Below are positions 45,750 to 56,912 of a stretch of DNA of 64,000 nt, in pieces. Source of the DNA: Limnobaculum xujianqingii (GTDB lineage Bacteria > Pseudomonadota > Gammaproteobacteria > Enterobacterales > Enterobacteriaceae). The position numbers and the translations under genes were made by a program. The notes beneath the pieces were generated by a model. That model saw only the letters and a program-made list of their open reading frames with translations. It did no database searches and had not been told where the DNA came from. The stretch lies in assembly GCF_013394855.1 (NCBI RefSeq), contig NZ_JABMLK010000001.1:2189501-2253500 (forward strand). The letters run 5' to 3'. Positions within the stretch are counted from its first letter, which is position 1. Each line of letters opens with the position of its first letter.

Positions 45750-46697
45750 CTACTCAACCGGGTTTTCAACTACCAAACGGCGGGGGGCTACACGGCCGTC
45801 GTCGTCGATTTGGCCGACGCCGATAAATTCACGTTCATCGCCTACGGTAATGCGCACCAGTCCGCTGCGTGGTGCGCCAGCGGCTTGTACTGCTTGCCCT
45901 TGTTTAACGTATACGCCCATGACTGGCAGTAAGTTAACTTCCGGGAAATCAGCAACGGCGCTGTCCATTGGTAATAATAGTGGATCTAAATCTTCCGCCG
46001 GAGCGCGTTCTTCAGCCTGAGCGTTATTAACAATTTGCTCAAGCTGAGTTAGCGTTACCATTCGTTCGGTTGGATAGTCTGCCACATTCAATCGACGCAG
46101 ATAAATCACATGAGCACCACAGCCCAATAGTTCACCTAAATCGTCAACGATGGTGCGGATATAGGTACCTTTGGAACAATGAATTTCCAGTTCCAGCTCA
46201 TTGCCTTCCCAGCGAATGAATTTCAGCTCATATACCGTAATTTTTCGGGATTCGCGTGGTACTTCAATACCCTGACGGGCATATTCATATAATGGTCGCC
46301 CCTGATATTTCAATGCAGAATACATTGATGGGATCTGGTCTGATTCACCTCGAAAAGTTTCCAGAGCACCATCAAGCTGAACCTGAGTAAAGCTAACCGG
46401 ACGCTCAGAAATAATAGCGCCATCAGAATCGGAGGTATCGGTTCTTTGTCCTAACCGTGCAATCACTCGATAACGTTTATCAGCATCCAATAAGAACTGG
46501 GAGAACTTGGTGGCCTCTCCCAGACAGATTGGCAACATACCCGTCGCCAGTGGATCCAGCGCACCGGTATGTCCCGCTTTGTTGGCGTTAAAGATACGTT
46601 TTACTTTCTGCAAGACATCGTTCGAGCCTATGCCCGTCGGCTTATCCAGCAGCAGAACACCATGTATATCGCGACCGCGACGACGAGGACGTCCCAT
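45750..46697 (-). CDS. truB: tRNA pseudouridine(55) synthase TruB
   Basis: 315 residues (E. coli 314). The catalytic Asp48 is in [15 protein letters not shown], and a C-terminal PUA domain ends in [11 protein letters not shown]. TruB makes pseudouridine 55 in the T-loop of tRNAs. Its ATG overlaps the rbfA stop by one base. It ends facing the DUF58 gene instead of being followed by rpsO. Confidence 0.97.
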   Translation of the reverse strand: MGRPRRRGRDIHGVLLLDKPTGIGSNDVLQKVKRIFNANKAGHTGALDPLATGMLPICLGEATKFSQFLLDADKRYRVIARLGQRTDTSDSDGAIISERPVSFTQVQLDGALETFRGESDQIPSMYSALKYQGRPLYEYARQGIEVPRESRKITVYELKFIRWEGNELELEIHCSKGTYIRTIVDDLGELLGCGAHVIYLRRLNVADYPTERMVTLTQLEQIVNNAQAEERAPAEDLDPLLLPMDSAVADFPEVNLLPVMGVYVKQGQAVQAAGAPRSGLVRITVGDEREFIGVGQIDDDGRVAPRRLVVENPVE

Positions 46698-47098
46698 TAC
46701 TCTTTTTCCTCATCCTCACCGGCAGCAGCACGGCGCTCGGCATCGTTCTTCACTACACTGGTAACCAGGTTTGACATACGCATACCTTCCACCAGTGAAT
46801 TATCATAAGCAAAGGTCAGCTCAGGAATAACTCGCAGGCGCATTGCCTTTCCTAGCAGTGAACGGATAAAACCAGATGCATCCTGCAATGCTTTCAGACC
46901 GCCAGCAATGGCATCTTCATCATTGTCATTAAGGAAAGTCACGAATACTTTGGCGTAGGCCAGATCGCGTGAAAGTTCTACACCAGAAACCGTTGCCATT
47001 CCAATGCGCGGATCTTTAACTTCGCGCTGTAAAATGATGGCAATCTCTTTTTGCATCTCCTGAGAAACGCGCTGAGTACGGCTAAATTCTCTTGCCAT
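46697..47098 (-). CDS. rbfA: 30S ribosome-binding factor RbfA
   Basis: 133 residues (E. coli 133) from ATG 47098, giving [31 protein letters not shown]; an in-frame TTG at 47113 is rejected because it would include the GGAG ribosome site. RbfA assists late 16S rRNA maturation and cold adaptation. A KH-like fold is followed by an acidic tail (GEDEEKE). Confidence 0.96.
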   Translation of the reverse strand: MAREFSRTQRVSQEMQKEIAIILQREVKDPRIGMATVSGVELSRDLAYAKVFVTFLNDNDEDAIAGGLKALQDASGFIRSLLGKAMRLRVIPELTFAYDNSLVEGMRMSNLVTSVVKNDAERRAAAGEDEEKE

Positions 47099-47121
47099 AA
47101 ATATAATCTCCAAAACAATGA

Positions 47122-47140
47122 GGGGGGCGCCAGGCCCCCC
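47122..47140 (-). other. GC-rich hairpin between infB and rbfA
   Basis: GGGGGGC / GCCCCCC with a 5-nt loop, in the 70-bp gap inside the operon. There is no T-run; it may be a partial attenuator or processing site. Confidence 0.5.
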
Positions 47141-47168
47141 AAATGGATACTACTTTAAGCCATCGGAA

Positions 47169-49844
47169 TTAAGCGATAGTACGCTGAATCTCGATAACTT
47201 CAAACACTTCAATCAGGTCGCCAACGCGAACATCATTGTAGTTTTTCACGCCGATACCACATTCCATACCGTTACGAACTTCGCTGGCATCATCTTTAAA
47301 GCGACGCAGGGATTCCAGCTCGCCTTCATAGATAACCACGTTGTCACGCAATACGCGGATTGGGTTATGACGTTTAACAATACCTTCAGTTACCATACAA
47401 CCAGCAATGGAACCAAACTTCGGTGAACGGAATACGTCACGCACTTCAGCCAGACCGATGATCTGCTGTTTGTATTCAGGCGCTAACATACCACTCATGG
47501 CTTGTTTCACTTCGCCAATCAGGTCATAAATAACTGAGTAATAACGCAGATCCAGATTCTCAGATTCAATAACTTTACGCGCAGAGGCATCAGCACGAAC
47601 GTTAAAGCCTAAGATGATAGCGTTAGAAGCCGCTGCCAGAGTAGCGTCAGTTTCAGTAATACCGCCTACGCCTGAACCAACAATCTTCACTTTCACTTCA
47701 TCAGTAGACAGGTTCAGCAGTGATTCACAAATCGCTTCAGTAGAACCCTGAACGTCCGCTTTCAGAACGATATTCAGTTCAGAAACATCACCTTCTTCCA
47801 TGTTAGCAAACATGTTTTCCAGTTTAGATTTCTGCTGACGAGCCAGTTTCACTTCACGATATTTGCCCTGACGATATAAAGCTACTTCACGCGCTTTCTT
47901 CTCATCACGAACTACAGTCGCTTCATCACCGGCTGCAGGAACCGCTGACAGCCCCAGAATCTCTACCGGAATAGACGGGCCCGCTTCATTGATTTCATGA
48001 CCCACTTCATCACGCATTGCGCGAACACGGCCATATTCGAAACCACAAAGAACGATATCGCCTTTATGCAGTGTACCTTCCTGAACCAGAACCGTTGCCA
48101 CCGGGCCACGACCTTTATCCAGGAACGATTCAATCACTACGCCGCTCGCCATACCTTCGCGTACTGCTTTCAGCTCCAGAACTTCAGCCTGTAGCAGAAT
48201 CGCATTCAATAGATCATCAATACCGGTACCCACTTTCGCAGACACTGGAATGAACTGAGTATCGCCGCCCCATTCTTCAGGCAGAACGTTGTGCTGTGAC
48301 AGTTCGTTCTTAACGCGATCCATATCTGCTTCTGGTTTATCGATTTTGTTTACAGCAACCACTAAAGGAACTTTCGCCGCTTTAGCATGCTGAATAGCTT
48401 CGATTGTCTGTGGCATTACGCCATCATCTGCCGCAACCACCAGAACAACGATATCCGTTGCCTGAGCACCACGAGCACGCATTGAAGTAAACGCGGCGTG
48501 TCCCGGGGTATCCAGGAAGGTGATCATGCCATTGTCAGTTTCAACGTGGTAAGCACCGATATGCTGGGTAATACCACCCGCTTCGCCGGAGGCTACTTTG
48601 GTTGAACGGATATAGTCCAGCAGCGATGTTTTACCGTGGTCTACGTGACCCATGATGGTAACAACTGGTGCACGAGGTTCCAGTGCTGCATTGGTATCAC
48701 GGTCGCTCATCAGCGCTTCTTCAAGCTCATTTTCACGACGCAGAATAACTTTATGGCCCATCTCCTCAGCAACCAGCTGAGCGGTTTCCTGATCGATAAC
48801 CTGGTTGATGGTCGCCATGGCACCCAGTTTCATCATGGTTTTAATAACCTGAGAACCTTTAACTGCCATTTTGTTTGCCAACTCAGCAACGGTGATGGTT
48901 TCACCAATCACTACGTCACGGTTTACTACCTGAGCCGGTTTATTAAAGCTGTGCTGTAAGGTGCTTGGCTTACGCTTGCCTTTACCACCACGGGTAACGG
49001 CGCGAGCTTCTTCACGGTCAGCTTTAGATTCAGAGAGTTTATTCCCTTTCTTCGGCTTACCTGATTTACCACCACGAGCACGGCGATCGCCTTCAACTTT
49101 ACGATCGTTCTCGTCTTCAGCTTCACGCGCATGATGGGAAGTTGTAACGTGGTAATCTTCAGCCACTTCTTCTTCCACAGATTCAGACGCCCAACGGCCT
49201 TCGTTCTCTTCGGCCATCTTGCGCGCTTCTTCCGCTACGCGTTTTGCTTCTTCTTCAACTTTGCGCTGCATTTCTTCTTCAGCTTTACGCTTCAGTTCTG
49301 CTGCTTCTGCTTCACGACGGGCTTTTTCCGTCTGGGCTGGTTTTTCAGCCTTTTCTGCAGGTTTATTCGCTGTTGTCGCCACTTTAGCTTTCTCTTCAGC
49401 CGCTTTCTTAGCAGCAGCTTCACGCTTAGCTTTCTCTTCAGCTTCGCGTTTCGCCTGCTCTTCTGCAGCACGTTTGGCTTTCTCTTCTGCTTCGCGTTGG
49501 GCTAATTCTTCAGCTTCGCGAGCAGCCTGTGCTTCCGCTTCCTGAGCTTCTTGTGAGTCACGGTTTACATAAGTACGCTTTTTACGTACTTCAATCTGGA
49601 CAGATTTACTTTTGCCACCGGTACTTGGAATACTCAGGGTGCTACGGGTCTTACGTTGCAACGTAAGTTTGCTCGGCGCACCACCATGTTCATGGTTTAA
49701 ATGCGCCAGCAAGGTCTCTTTTTCCTGCTGGGTCACGGAGTCCGAGGCAGACTTTTTAATACCTGCATCAGCAAACTGCTGTAACAGGCGGTCTACCGGA
49801 GTTTGGATCTCTTCGGCCAGCGATTTTATGGTTACTTCTGACAT
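47169..49844 (-). CDS. infB: Translation initiation factor IF-2
   Basis: 891 residues (E. coli 890) from ATG 49844, preceded by AAGGAA; an upstream in-frame start at 49892 is rejected. The N-terminal domain ([28 protein letters not shown]) is followed by a long Ala/Glu/Lys/Arg-rich coiled region (about 95-230). The G domain has [17 protein letters not shown] and NKID, followed by the C-terminal initiator-tRNA-binding domains. IF-2 brings fMet-tRNA to the 30S subunit. It is part of the rimP-nusA-infB-rbfA-truB operon. Confidence 0.98.
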   Translation of the reverse strand: MSEVTIKSLAEEIQTPVDRLLQQFADAGIKKSASDSVTQQEKETLLAHLNHEHGGAPSKLTLQRKTRSTLSIPSTGGKSKSVQIEVRKKRTYVNRDSQEAQEAEAQAAREAEELAQREAEEKAKRAAEEQAKREAEEKAKREAAAKKAAEEKAKVATTANKPAEKAEKPAQTEKARREAEAAELKRKAEEEMQRKVEEEAKRVAEEARKMAEENEGRWASESVEEEVAEDYHVTTSHHAREAEDENDRKVEGDRRARGGKSGKPKKGNKLSESKADREEARAVTRGGKGKRKPSTLQHSFNKPAQVVNRDVVIGETITVAELANKMAVKGSQVIKTMMKLGAMATINQVIDQETAQLVAEEMGHKVILRRENELEEALMSDRDTNAALEPRAPVVTIMGHVDHGKTSLLDYIRSTKVASGEAGGITQHIGAYHVETDNGMITFLDTPGHAAFTSMRARGAQATDIVVLVVAADDGVMPQTIEAIQHAKAAKVPLVVAVNKIDKPEADMDRVKNELSQHNVLPEEWGGDTQFIPVSAKVGTGIDDLLNAILLQAEVLELKAVREGMASGVVIESFLDKGRGPVATVLVQEGTLHKGDIVLCGFEYGRVRAMRDEVGHEINEAGPSIPVEILGLSAVPAAGDEATVVRDEKKAREVALYRQGKYREVKLARQQKSKLENMFANMEEGDVSELNIVLKADVQGSTEAICESLLNLSTDEVKVKIVGSGVGGITETDATLAAASNAIILGFNVRADASARKVIESENLDLRYYSVIYDLIGEVKQAMSGMLAPEYKQQIIGLAEVRDVFRSPKFGSIAGCMVTEGIVKRHNPIRVLRDNVVIYEGELESLRRFKDDASEVRNGMECGIGVKNYNDVRVGDLIEVFEVIEIQRTIA

Positions 49845-49867
49845 GCTGTTCCTTCCTGCTACAGTGA

Positions 49868-51355
49868 TTACTCTTGATCGCCAAACCAACAAATATTACG
49901 TGCGGCCATAATTAACTCACCCGCTTTTTCGCTGGTCAGGCCATCAATATCTGTTAAATCGTCAACACCTTGCTCTGCAAGGTCTTCTAACGTACAAACG
50001 CCTTTTGCAGCCAATTTGTACGCCATAGAACGATCAAGATTAGGCAGACCTAATAAATCTTCTGCCGGCTTGTTGTCGCCAAGGCTCTCTTCCTGTGCTA
50101 ATGCCAGCGTAGTTAACGCATTTTTAGCACGGGTACGTAACGCTTCAATGGTATCTTCATCCAGACCGTCAATTTCTAACAGCTCTTTCACCGGCACATA
50201 AGCCAGCTCTTCCAGAGATGAGAAACCTTCCTGTACCAGTACAGTAGCGAAATCTTCATCGATATCCAGATACTTGGTAAAGGCATCGATAGCAGCGTAC
50301 GTTTCTGCCTGATGTTTTGCATGTAACTCTTCAGTTGTCATTACGTTCAGTTCCCAGCCTGTTAGCTGAGCAGCAAGACGAACGTTTTGACCGTTACGAC
50401 CAATCGCCTGAGCCAAATTTCCGGCTTCTACAGCGATATCCATGGTATGTCTATCTTCGTCAACGACGATAGAGGCCACGTCTGCGGGGGCCATCGCATT
50501 AATCACAAACTGTGCAGGGTTATCATCCCATAACACGATATCGATACGCTCACCGCCCAATTCACCTGAAACAGCCTGTACACGCGCACCGCGCATACCA
50601 ACACAGGCACCAACCGGATCGATACGCTTATCGTTGGTTTTCACTGCGATTTTCGCACGAGAACCCGGGTCACGAGCGGCGGCTTTAATTTCGATAACTT
50701 CTTCGCCAATTTCCGGCACTTCAATGCGGAACAGTTCGATCAGCATTTCCGGGCGTGAACGGCTAATAAACAGCTGAGCACCACGTGCTTCCGGACGGAC
50801 GATATACAGTACGCCACGAACACGGTCGCCTGGACGGAAGTTTTCGCGCGGTAACATATCTTCACGACCGATAACCGCTTCTGCGTTGTTACCTAAATCG
50901 AGAATAATGCTATCGCGGTTAACTTTTTTAACTACACCAGTAACGATTTCGCCTTCGTACTCGCGGAATTGTTCAACCACCATCGCACGCTCAGCTTCAC
51001 GTACTTTCTGTACGATAACCTGTTTCGCGGTCTGAGTTGTAATGCGGTCAAACGTTACTGATTCAATTTGATCTTCAACGTAATCGCCAACCTGAATTTC
51101 AGGTTCATCAAGACGAGCTGCATCTAACGTAATTTCACGTGTAGGTTGCGTAACAGTTTCAACCACCATCCAGCGGCGGAAAGTATCAAAATCACCTGAA
51201 CGATGATCGATACTTACGCGAACCTCGATTTCTTGCTCATACTTTTTCTTAGTTGCCGTTGCCAGAGCTGTTTCTAGCGCCTCGAAAATTTTCTCACGAG
51301 GAAGCGCCTTTTCATTAGAAACCGCTTCAACAACAGCCAGAATCTCTTTATTCAT
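49868..51355 (-). CDS. nusA: Transcription termination/antitermination protein NusA
   Basis: 495 residues, as in E. coli. The N-terminal RNA polymerase-binding domain ([31 protein letters not shown]) is followed by S1 (about 135-200), KH1/KH2 ([22 protein letters not shown]) and two C-terminal acidic repeats. It controls pausing, termination and antitermination. It lies 20 bp after rimP and 23 bp before infB. Confidence 0.98.
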   Translation of the reverse strand: MNKEILAVVEAVSNEKALPREKIFEALETALATATKKKYEQEIEVRVSIDHRSGDFDTFRRWMVVETVTQPTREITLDAARLDEPEIQVGDYVEDQIESVTFDRITTQTAKQVIVQKVREAERAMVVEQFREYEGEIVTGVVKKVNRDSIILDLGNNAEAVIGREDMLPRENFRPGDRVRGVLYIVRPEARGAQLFISRSRPEMLIELFRIEVPEIGEEVIEIKAAARDPGSRAKIAVKTNDKRIDPVGACVGMRGARVQAVSGELGGERIDIVLWDDNPAQFVINAMAPADVASIVVDEDRHTMDIAVEAGNLAQAIGRNGQNVRLAAQLTGWELNVMTTEELHAKHQAETYAAIDAFTKYLDIDEDFATVLVQEGFSSLEELAYVPVKELLEIDGLDEDTIEALRTRAKNALTTLALAQEESLGDNKPAEDLLGLPNLDRSMAYKLAAKGVCTLEDLAEQGVDDLTDIDGLTSEKAGELIMAARNICWFGDQE

Positions 51356-51375
51356 CTAGTTGCCTCATATGAGCT

Positions 51376-51834
51376 CTAAAAGTGGGGGACCAGATTCGCC
51401 TTCTGAATATTGCTCAGAGCGAATACTTCATCTTTACCATCCACATCAAGAGTTATCATTTCACCCTCGACGGATTTAATCTTGCCTGCCCATCTACGAC
51501 GGTTTTGTACACCCATGCGTAAAGTCAGGGATACGTCTTCATTGATAAAGCGCTCATAGTGAGCCGCTGTGAATAATGGTCTTTCCAGACCCGGAGACGA
51601 TACCTCCAGGTTATAGGCCGTGGTAATTGGATCTTCAACATCCAGTACCGCACTGACCTGATGACTGACATCGGCGCAATCATCGACATTAATACCGTTT
51701 TCGCTGTCAATGTAGATACGCAGTGTCGATTGACGCCCACGGATGAACTCAATACCAACCAGTTCAAAGCCTAATGCTTCCACCGGTGCGCTTATCAACT
51801 CTGTCAACTTCTGCTCTAGCGTGGCCAACCCCAC
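51376..51834 (-). CDS. rimP: Ribosome maturation factor RimP
   Basis: 152 residues from GTG 51834, aligning with the E. coli start ([16 protein letters not shown]); ATG 51858 would add eight residues that read through a GGGC hairpin. RimP is needed for early 30S assembly. The typical segments [21 protein letters not shown] and [16 protein letters not shown] are present. It is the first protein gene of the operon after the metY-type tRNA. Confidence 0.95.
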   Translation of the reverse strand: MGLATLEQKLTELISAPVEALGFELVGIEFIRGRQSTLRIYIDSENGINVDDCADVSHQVSAVLDVEDPITTAYNLEVSSPGLERPLFTAAHYERFINEDVSLTLRMGVQNRRRWAGKIKSVEGEMITLDVDGKDEVFALSNIQKANLVPHF

Positions 51835-51887
51835 CCCCAAGACATAAAAAAAGGGCATAAAGCCCAGTGATTCTGCTGTCTAATAAC

Positions 51888-51915
51888 AAAAAACCCCGAT
51901 AAGTCGGGGTTTTTT
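51888..51915 (-). terminator. Terminator between the tRNA and rimP
   Basis: AAAAAACCCCGA, a 4-nt loop, TCGGGGTTTTTT: a strong, symmetric intrinsic terminator. It lies downstream of tRNA-fMet on the minus strand and probably trims rimP-nusA transcription. Confidence 0.85.
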
Positions 51916-52030
51916 GCAACTGGACCCTGTTACTGAGAAAGCGATTGAGCTGCTGACTCAGAGAGTATCTTTTCAAATACACAACCACAACAAACTGTCG
52001 TTGCTCTATTTGAAAATAAACTAGGGAAAA

Positions 52031-52107
<77 letters not shown>

Positions 52108-52121
52108 TCCGAACGATGCGT

Positions 52122-52150
52122 ATAATACGCTAACCACCTGCAAAACGCAA
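52122..52150 (-). promoter_or_regulatory. Predicted promoter of metY-rimP-nusA-infB
   Basis: On the minus strand TTGCGT (52150-52145), a 17-bp spacer and TATTAT (52127-52122), placing transcription start about 8 nt before the tRNA 5' end. Confidence 0.65.
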
Positions 52151-52699
52151 ATGTTCAAAAGGTAATGCTTATGGGGCAGGCCTGAAATACTAATGCGGTT
52201 GGTTTAATGATGATAAATATTCACTAACCGGCTTTGCCTGTCTAAATCCAATGACTGCATCTTTTATATTTGCATACGATAACTTAATGACAATATAAAC
52301 ACCTTAGATACGCGGATAATACGGATTCCTCGGGAAGAAATCAAAATTTTATCTATTAGCGCAACACGGCATTTGATTTTAAAAATGGCCAACATGAGCC
52401 AGAAGGCAATAAAAACACGCTATTCGATTAATCTGCCATCGCTGCTGTTCAAGTAAACCGGATACTCAACCACTCACCATTCGATTTTAACCGCTTAGCC
52501 TTCAGATCAAACCGCTGACTCAAATTGAGATGTTATCCCTTGACGCGGGTCATGATAATGAGACGTCACTATTATATTCCCCCCCTTATTATTAGGGTGG
52601 AAATGACATTTGTCCGGATCAGGCAGCGACTTGCTTAAAACGACATATAACCGGGCTAATCACTCAATTTATTACAGATAGGAAGAAAAAGGATACCTC
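52151..52699. other. Divergent intergenic region between metY and btsT
   Basis: No credible gene. The longest short frames (15-25 codons) lack ribosome sites. E. coli has argG downstream of metY on this side; it is absent. The btsT ribosome site (AGGAAGAAAAAGG) is at the right end. No clear regulator palindrome was recognised. Confidence 0.5.
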
Positions 52700-54853
52700 A
52701 TGAAAAGAGAGGGAATATTAAAACATATCCCATGGATATTGTTGGCGATACTCGGTGCTTCTTGCCTGGGCGTAGTTGCTCTGCGCCGTGGTGAGTCCAT
52801 CAGTGCCCTGTGGATTATCGTTGCTTCGGTATCGGTTTATCTGGTGGCATATCGCTACTACAGCCTTTATATCGCTTCTAAAGTGATGCAATTGGATCCA
52901 AACCGTGCAACCCCAGCCGTGATTAATAATGACGGTCTGAACTACGTACCTACTAACAAAAAAGTACTGTTTGGTCACCATTTTGCCGCCATCGCTGGTG
53001 CGGGTCCTTTAGTTGGTCCTGTATTGGCTGCGCAAGTTGGTTATCTGCCAGGTACCCTATGGCTGTTGGCCGGTGTGGTATTAGCAGGTGCAGTACAAGA
53101 CTTTATGGTACTGTTCATCTCCTCACGCCGTAACGGTGCTTCACTGGGTGAGATCATCAAAAAGGAAATGGGCCCGGTTCCGGGAACTATCGCGCTGTTT
53201 GGCTGCTTCCTGATTATGATCATCATTCTGGCGGTACTGGCTCTGATCGTTGTTAAAGCCTTAGCCGAAAGCCCATGGGGCGTATTCACCGTATGTTCTA
53301 CTGTACCGATTGCGCTGTTTATGGGGATTTACATGCGCTTCTTACGCCCGGGTCGTGTGGGCGAAGTTTCGGTTATCGGTATCGTACTGTTAGTTGCATC
53401 CATTTGGTTCGGTGGCGTTATTGCCCATGACCCATACTGGGGCCCTGCTCTGACTTTCAAAGACACCACTATTACCTATACGCTGATTGGTTATGCCTTT
53501 ATCTCTGCCTTACTGCCTGTATGGTTGATTCTGGCACCGCGCGATTATCTGGCAACTTTCCTGAAAATCGGTGTTATTGTTGGCTTAGCAATTGGTATCG
53601 TGATCCTGAACCCGGACCTGAAAATGCCTGCGGTAACGCAGTTTGTTGACGGTACTGGTCCAGTCTGGAAAGGTTCACTGTTCCCATTCCTGTTTATTAC
53701 TATTGCCTGTGGTGCTGTTTCTGGCTTCCACGCACTAATCTCTTCTGGTACTACACCAAAACTACTGGCTTGCGAAACCGACTCTCGCTTTATCGGTTAC
53801 GGCGCAATGCTGATGGAATCTTTCGTAGCTATCATGGCGCTGATCGCGGCTTCTATTATTGAGCCAGGTCTGTACTTTGCAATGAATACCCCACCAGCAG
53901 CGTTAGGCATCACCATGCCAGACCTGCACAGACTGGGTACTGCAGATGCGCCAATGATCATGGAATCACTACGTGATGTGACTACTCATGCTGCGGCTAC
54001 CGTTAGTTCATGGGGCTTCGTCATCAGTCCTGAGCAAATCCTGCAAACCGCTAAAGACATCGGTGAACCTTCAGTACTGAACCGTGCTGGTGGTGCTCCA
54101 ACATTAGCTGTTGGTATTGCACACGTGTTCCATCAGATCATTCCTGCTGCAGACATGGGTTTCTGGTACCACTTCGGTATTTTATTTGAAGCACTTTTCA
54201 TTCTGACCGCTCTGGATGCCGGTACTCGTTCTGGCCGCTTCATGCTGCAAGACTTGCTGGGTAACTTCGTACCATTCCTGAAGAAAACCGATTCTCTGGT
54301 TGCCGGCATTGTCGGTACTGCAGGTTGTGTTGGTCTTTGGGGTTATTTACTGTATCAAGGCGTAGTGGATCCATTAGGCGGCGTGAAGAGCCTGTGGCCT
54401 CTGTTCGGTATCTCCAACCAGATGTTAGCAGCTGTAGCGCTGGTTCTGAGTACTGTTGTACTGATTAAGATGAAGCGTACCAAGTACATTTGGGTTACTG
54501 TGATTCCAGCGGTTTGGCTGTTGATCATCACCACTTATGCTCTGGGTCTGAAACTGCTGAGCGACAATCCACAGCTTGAAGGCTTCTTCTTCCAGGCTAA
54601 CACCTATAAGCAGAAGATCGCAGAAGGTGGCGCTAACCTGACGGCACAACAGATTGCAAACATGAACCACATTGTAGTCAACAACTACACTAACGCTGGT
54701 TTAAGCATCCTGTTCCTGTTAGTGGTTTACAGCATCATTTTCTACGGTATCAAAACCGCGATGGCTGCTCGTAAGAAACCAGAACGTACCGATCAGGAAA
54801 CGCCTTTTGTGCCAGTTCCTGAAGGTGGTATTCAGATTTCTTCGCACCACTAA
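52700..54853 (+). CDS. btsT: Pyruvate/H+ symporter BtsT (CstA family)
   Basis: 717 residues (E. coli BtsT/YjiY 716), closely similar throughout, including KHIPWILLAILGA, FGHHFAAIAGAGPLVGPVLAAQ, CGAVSGFHALISSGTTPK and the C-terminus PVPEGGIQISSHH. About 16-18 membrane helices. BtsT takes up pyruvate with protons. In E. coli it is induced by the BtsS/BtsR two-component system; those genes are not in this window. It is followed by yjiX and yjiA as in E. coli. Confidence 0.96.
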   Translation: MKREGILKHIPWILLAILGASCLGVVALRRGESISALWIIVASVSVYLVAYRYYSLYIASKVMQLDPNRATPAVINNDGLNYVPTNKKVLFGHHFAAIAGAGPLVGPVLAAQVGYLPGTLWLLAGVVLAGAVQDFMVLFISSRRNGASLGEIIKKEMGPVPGTIALFGCFLIMIIILAVLALIVVKALAESPWGVFTVCSTVPIALFMGIYMRFLRPGRVGEVSVIGIVLLVASIWFGGVIAHDPYWGPALTFKDTTITYTLIGYAFISALLPVWLILAPRDYLATFLKIGVIVGLAIGIVILNPDLKMPAVTQFVDGTGPVWKGSLFPFLFITIACGAVSGFHALISSGTTPKLLACETDSRFIGYGAMLMESFVAIMALIAASIIEPGLYFAMNTPPAALGITMPDLHRLGTADAPMIMESLRDVTTHAAATVSSWGFVISPEQILQTAKDIGEPSVLNRAGGAPTLAVGIAHVFHQIIPAADMGFWYHFGILFEALFILTALDAGTRSGRFMLQDLLGNFVPFLKKTDSLVAGIVGTAGCVGLWGYLLYQGVVDPLGGVKSLWPLFGISNQMLAAVALVLSTVVLIKMKRTKYIWVTVIPAVWLLIITTYALGLKLLSDNPQLEGFFFQANTYKQKIAEGGANLTAQQIANMNHIVVNNYTNAGLSILFLLVVYSIIFYGIKTAMAARKKPERTDQETPFVPVPEGGIQISSHH

Positions 54854-54921
54854 TAGACGTAATGAATACGCTGCATAATGTAAATGATGCCGTATTCAGA
54901 ACAACTTAAGATCTGATATTC

Positions 54922-54947
54922 ATGGGCGCAGCAAACACTGCGCCCAT
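54922..54947 (+). other. Hairpin between btsT and yjiX
   Basis: ATGGGCGCAG / CTGCGCCCAT, perfect 10-bp stem with a 6-nt loop and no T-run. It may limit expression of yjiX-yjiA relative to btsT. Confidence 0.55.
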
Positions 54948-54999
54948 TATCCATCAGGTTTACAGATAATATCTGTAGCGTATTTTCCTGGAGAACAAA

Positions 55000-55203
55000 A
55001 TGTTTGGAAATCTCGGTCAGGCTGGTAAATATCTTGGACAAGCAGCACGTATGTTAATCGGTGTACCTGACTATGATAATTACGTTCAACATATAAAGCT
55101 CACTCACCCGGACCAAACGCCGATGACTTATGAAGAGTTTTTCCGCGAACGTCAGGATGCCCGCTATGGTGCAGACGGTAAAGGCGGAATGCGCTGCTGC
55201 TAA
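55000..55203 (+). CDS. yjiX: YbdD/YjiX family small protein
   Basis: 67 residues (E. coli YjiX 67) with the family features [34 protein letters not shown] and the C-terminal CC. It always accompanies CstA/BtsT transporters and is needed for their activity in studied cases. TCCTGGAG precedes the start. Confidence 0.95.
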   Translation: MFGNLGQAGKYLGQAARMLIGVPDYDNYVQHIKLTHPDQTPMTYEEFFRERQDARYGADGKGGMRCC

Positions 55204-55222
55204 TAAACATTAAGGATGCTAT

Positions 55223-56188
55223 ATGAAACCCATTGCAGTCACGATCCTGACAGGCTTTTTGGGTGCAGGTAAAACCACACTGTTACGCCATATTCTGAAT
55301 GAAAATCACGGTTACAAAATCGCCGTTATTGAAAATGAATTTGGTGAAGTACCGATAGACAACACCATCATTAGCGATCGCGCCAGCCGTATTACTACCC
55401 TCAGCAACGGCTGCATTTGTTGCAGTAAATCAGATGAATTGGAAAACGCGCTGTTGGATTTGTTAGATGGCGTAGATAAAAATCAGTTGGAATTTGATCG
55501 TCTGATTATCGAATGTACCGGTATGGCCGACCCAGGCCCGATTACTCAAGCGTTTTTTGCCCACGAACTTATTTGCCAACGTTTTCTGTTAGATGGCATC
55601 CTCACATTAGTTGATGCAGTACATGCCGATCAGCAACTGAACCAGTTTACTATCTCACAGGCCCAAATCGGCTACGCCGATCGTATTTTGCTAACCAAAA
55701 CCGATGTGGCAACAGATAACGAAGCGCTGATCCAGCGACTACAGCTAATGAATGCTCGTGCCTCTATACATAAAGTGACTCACGGTAATATCGACCTTAG
55801 TCTGTTGTTTGATATTGAAGGCTTTGTACTTAATGATAAGTTAAATGTTGCAGCACCAATGCCAATTTTTCGCCGCATACCTCAGCCACAAAATAATATT
55901 CAGTCAATAGTCATTTACCACGATCAACCGGTAGAGCTGATGCAAATATCAGAGGTTATGGAAAATCTTTTGGTGAAATTTGCCGACAACTTACTGCGTT
56001 ATAAAGGAATTTTATTGATAAAAGACGAGCCTCGTCGTTTGTTATTTCAAGGCGTACAACGCCTGTATAACGCTGACTGGGATCGTGAGTGGCTTTCTGA
56101 TGAAGAACAGAAAAGCACCATGGTATTCATTGGTATCGATTTACCAGAAGAAGAAATTCGAACCAAATTTGCCGAGTTATCAAACTGA
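55223..56188 (+). CDS. yjiA: COG0523 family P-loop GTPase YjiA
   Basis: 321 residues (E. coli 318). Walker A GFLGAGKTTLL, the metal motif CICC in NGCICCSKSDEL, ECTGMADPGP and the base-recognition TKTD define a COG0523 GTPase, a putative metallochaperone. The C-terminal CobW_C domain starts at about residue 225. It is 19 bp after yjiX, and a terminator follows. Confidence 0.95.
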   Translation: MKPIAVTILTGFLGAGKTTLLRHILNENHGYKIAVIENEFGEVPIDNTIISDRASRITTLSNGCICCSKSDELENALLDLLDGVDKNQLEFDRLIIECTGMADPGPITQAFFAHELICQRFLLDGILTLVDAVHADQQLNQFTISQAQIGYADRILLTKTDVATDNEALIQRLQLMNARASIHKVTHGNIDLSLLFDIEGFVLNDKLNVAAPMPIFRRIPQPQNNIQSIVIYHDQPVELMQISEVMENLLVKFADNLLRYKGILLIKDEPRRLLFQGVQRLYNADWDREWLSDEEQKSTMVFIGIDLPEEEIRTKFAELSN

Positions 56189-56221
56189 TAATTATCATCA
56201 ATAACACCAATTCAAAAACAC

Positions 56222-56250
56222 AAAAAGCCCTGTAAATACCGGGCTTTTTT
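56222..56250 (+). terminator. Terminator after yjiA
   Basis: AAAAAGCCC / GGGCTTTTTT with inner GT/AC pairing: an intrinsic terminator 33 bp after yjiA. Confidence 0.8.
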
Positions 56251-56849
56251 GTTTTAATTAACAGTATATCAACTTAATTACCATGATAAAAAATCAGCTT
56301 ATTAAACTGTTTCATATAATAAAATCACACATATTTGAATTGATATTATATAAATATAATTTATGAAAAATAAATAATTTTACTAATATAAATCAAATAA
56401 ATAGAAGAATTCTCGATAGTGAAATTAAAAAATAACATAATCTCAACAAAATATAACCATTAAAAATTGAATAATACATAAACATCATTGAGTAAAATTA
56501 AGTAAATAATGTCGTTATCTATCCAAAGAATAGATAAGAACTATTGATATTTGACCAACATTTATTCTATTATTATAAAAGCGTTGCTATACAGATGAAT
56601 TAATCACCAACTCAATCTTGTTGTTATAGATAATTCAATGGAAGCCACATAAGGATATGAATTTGATAAATAAAGAATTATTTATAAAACACACCTCCTG
56701 CAAACACGTTGAACATGAAATCAAATGAATTGATTTCTATTTCATAATTTATTATTAGCCGACTAATAAGCTAAAGCTAAACAGTTGCGACTCTGACTTT
56801 TTAATGAAGCATCATTCCGATTATAGATAAATCTGTGCGGAGGGAGATT
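56251..56849. other. AT-rich region with three perfect inverted repeats upstream of the autotransporter
   Basis: No gene is seen. The stretch is markedly AT-rich compared with its surroundings. It contains TTATCTAT-N7-ATAGATAA (56515-56537), GAAATCAA-N5-TTGATTTC (56717-56737) and TTATTAG-N4-CTAATAA (56752-56769). These may be regulator sites; the AT richness would suit H-NS-type silencing (inference). Confidence 0.55.
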
Positions 56850-56882
56850 ATGACTTCATTTTTTACCAGGTCACTTGGATAA
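56850..56882 (+). CDS. Possible 10-residue leader peptide before the autotransporter
   Basis: ATG at 56850 is preceded by GGAGGGAGATT, a strong ribosome site, and the frame stops after MTSFFTRSLG. It ends 30 bp before the autotransporter start. It may be a leader peptide coupling translation, or a decoy site. Confidence 0.3.
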   Translation: MTSFFTRSLG

Positions 56883-56912
56883 ATTTTTCTATCGTTGTGG
56901 AGAGTATCAGGG

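Noticed and set aside
49131..49545. Phe/Ser/Ala-rich frames antisense to infB
   Set aside because: They mirror the Ala/Glu/Lys-rich repeats of the IF-2 N-terminal region.
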